A stretch of DNA of 64,000 nt from Halodurantibacterium daqingensis (GTDB lineage: Bacteria > Pseudomonadota > Alphaproteobacteria > Rhodobacterales > Rhodobacteraceae), in NCBI RefSeq assembly GCF_042666235.1, contig NZ_JBHTFQ010000005.1, forward strand, positions 186,001 through 250,000, read 5' to 3'. Position 1 is the first letter of the stretch. The number at the start of each line of letters is the position of its first letter. The notes beneath the pieces are model-generated. The model was not told the origin of the DNA, made no database searches, and was given only the letters and a program-made list of their open reading frames with translations. A program made the position numbers and the translations under genes. Below are positions 62,407-64,000 of this stretch, in pieces.

Positions 62407-62528
62407 CATCGCACCCATCGCATCCTGCATCAATTTCGTTGCCGTAACGTCACGCGCGATATTAACGGTTGCACACTCTCCCACAGGCTGCATGATCCGC
62501 CGATCAACAAGAATACTGGGAGATGACC

Positions 62529-64000
62529 ATGACCCGTTCCTTCCTGCGACAGTCGGTGCATACCGGCCTCTGCGCGGCGACCCTTCTTCTGGGCACCACG
62601 GCCCTTGCCTCGGCACAGGTGACGCTTGTGCGCGGCAACGATACCGATCCGGCCACGCTGGACCATCACCTGACCTCGACGATCTCCGAGGCGAACGTGT
62701 TGCGCGACCTGTACGAAGGTCTGGTCGTCTATGATGCCGAAAGCGAGATCGTGCCCGGCGTCGCGGAAAGCTGGGAGGAATCGGAAGATGGCCTCACCTA
62801 CACCTTCAACCTGCGCGACAACGCGATGTGGTCGAACGGCGATCCGGTGACGGCACATGATTTTGTCTTCGCCTACCGCCGGATCATGACCCCCGAAACG
62901 GCCGCCGGCTATGCCAGCATGCTGTTCCCGATCCTGAATGCCGAAGCAATCGCCACCGGCGAAATGCCGCCCGAGGACCTGGGCGTCGAGGCGCTGGACG
63001 ATCACACGCTGCAGATCACCCTGCACACGCCGACCCCCTATTTCATCGAACTCCTGACCCACCAGACCGCGCTGCCCATGCATCAGGCCTCGGTCGAAGC
63101 CGAGGGCGCGAACTTTACCCGCGCGGGCGTGATGGTCACGAACGGCGCCTACATGCTGGAAAGCTATGTGCCGAATGACCGGATGGTCATGGTCAAGAAC
63201 CCGCATTTCCACGATGCAGACGCCGTGCAGATCGACCGGATCGAATGGACCCCGTTCGAGGACCGCGCCACCTGCCTGCGCCGTTTTGAAGCCGGAGAGG
63301 TCCATATCTGCTCGGACGTGCCGGCCGAACAGATGGCCTACATGCGCCAGAACCTGGGCGACCAGCTGCGCATCGCGCCCTATCTCGGCACCTATTACCT
63401 GCCGATCAAGACGACCAATCCCGGGCCGCTTTCCGATCCGCGGGTGCGTCAGGCGATCTCGATGGTGATCGACCGCGACTTCATCGCGACCGAAGTCTGG
63501 CAGGACACCATGCTTCCCGCCTATTCGCTGGTGCCGCCGGGCATCGCCAACTACATCGACGGCGTAGAGCTGCCCTATGCCGGCGACGATCTTCTGGACC
63601 GGGAAGACCAGGCGCTGGCGCTGCTGGAGGAGGCGGGGATCGCCCCGAACAGCCTGACGATCGAGCTGCGCTACAACACCTCGGAAAACAACCGCAACAC
63701 CATGGCCGCCATCGCCGATCAACTGGGCGCCATCGGCATCAACGCCACGATGAACGAGATGGAGGGCTCGGGCTACTTCAACTACCTGCGCGAAGATGGC
63801 CCCTTCGACATGGTGCGCGCAGGCTGGATCGGCGATTACAACGATCCGCAGAACTTCCTGTTCCTGTTCCAGACCGGCGTGTCCTTCAACTATCCGCGCT
63901 GGTCGAACGCGGATTACGACGCCCTGATGCGCGAGGCGGAACAGGAGCTTGACCTCGAGGCCCGGGCCGAGATCCTGGCCGATGCCGAGCGTCTGTTCCT
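62529..64000 (+). CDS. Oligopeptide ABC substrate-binding protein (OppA-like), partial
   Basis: About 490 codons are present; the gene runs off the right edge. A Sec signal of about 29 residues (ending ALASAQ) precedes the SBP_bac_5 fold: RGNDTDPATLDHHLTSTISEA, VPGVAESWEESEDGLTYTF, LRDNAMWSNGDPVTAHDFVFAYRRI and VRQAISMVIDRDFIA are clear OppA-type stretches. It collects oligopeptides in the periplasm. The ATG at 62529 is chosen over 62523 because GGGAG then sits 6 bases upstream. Permeases would be expected to the right. Confidence 0.92.
   Translation, partial: MTRSFLRQSVHTGLCAATLLLGTTALASAQVTLVRGNDTDPATLDHHLTSTISEANVLRDLYEGLVVYDAESEIVPGVAESWEESEDGLTYTFNLRDNAMWSNGDPVTAHDFVFAYRRIMTPETAAGYASMLFPILNAEAIATGEMPPEDLGVEALDDHTLQITLHTPTPYFIELLTHQTALPMHQASVEAEGANFTRAGVMVTNGAYMLESYVPNDRMVMVKNPHFHDADAVQIDRIEWTPFEDRATCLRRFEAGEVHICSDVPAEQMAYMRQNLGDQLRIAPYLGTYYLPIKTTNPGPLSDPRVRQAISMVIDRDFIATEVWQDTMLPAYSLVPPGIANYIDGVELPYAGDDLLDREDQALALLEEAGIAPNSLTIELRYNTSENNRNTMAAIADQLGAIGINATMNEMEGSGYFNYLREDGPFDMVRAGWIGDYNDPQNFLFLFQTGVSFNYPRWSNADYDALMREAEQELDLEARAEILADAERLF

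Noticed and set aside
1..64000. CRISPR arrays, insertion sequences, integrases and rRNA genes
   Set aside because: No regularly spaced repeats, transposase or integrase motifs, or rRNA-like sequence were found on reading; codon and base use look even across the window.

Overview
The window is GC-rich DNA of bacterial chromosome type, densely packed with genes on both strands. No phage, insertion sequence, CRISPR array or rRNA gene was seen. The gene content points to an alphaproteobacterium, most likely of the Rhodobacter/Paracoccus/Roseobacter group: three TRAP transporter systems, a Cys-type membrane formate dehydrogenase with DUF3305/DUF3306 partners, HWE-type histidine kinases, and a LexA site of the alphaproteobacterial form GTTC-N7-GTTC. 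The taxonomic placement is inference; no marker gene was compared.

Layout. 1-548: start of an FAD-dependent GlpA/LhgO-like oxidoreductase, cut by the window edge. 798-8964: a sensory block with a CHASE3 histidine kinase, a CheY-like regulator, a receiver/histidine kinase hybrid, a short LOV photoreceptor, a large CheB-CheR-PAS-HWE kinase broken by a frameshift, another receiver and a small hypothetical gene. 9021-9533: periplasmic Cu/Zn superoxide dismutase. 9547-14280: dipeptide-type ABC operon with a fused double ATPase. 14493-22619: 5-oxoprolinase/hydantoinase, divergent from a TRAP transporter, a MarR regulator and a BASS-family transporter. 22573-28421: BMP-type nucleobase/nucleoside ABC operon ending in a cytosine-deaminase-like enzyme. 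28954-29029: tRNA-Thr(UGU). 29156-32463: MarR regulator divergent from hmgA and fahA (homogentisate catabolism), with a clear operator inside the hmgA promoter. 32703-36642: CpdB-like nucleotidase, MFS exporter and a DUF3008 protein. 36693-40165: Mfd and a tiny unknown protein. 40411-43525: a Tat-exported TRAP binding protein facing its likely membrane partners. 43749-46381: class I glutamine amidotransferase plus amidoligase, a DJ-1/PfpI protein and a zinc-ribbon miniprotein. 46385-51503: MprF, an SOS-box-preceded radical SAM protein and RarD. 51493-54713: a second TakP-like TRAP operon. 54980-62302: formate dehydrogenase locus in two divergent arms. 62529-64000: start of an oligopeptide-binding protein, cut by the right edge.

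How the genes work together. Much of the window is nutrient scavenging: peptides, organic acids through TRAP, nucleobases, oxoproline or hydantoin, tyrosine breakdown products and formate as electron donor. Beside this sits a light/redox/stress sensing cluster made of kinases and receiver-only proteins without DNA-binding output domains.

The least understood unit is the amidoligase/glutamine amidotransferase pair at 43749-45463. The best-defined regulatory features are the hmgA operator, the LexA-type box before the radical SAM gene, and two long perfect palindromes before dppA (14309-14325) and a TRAP operon (54734-54752).
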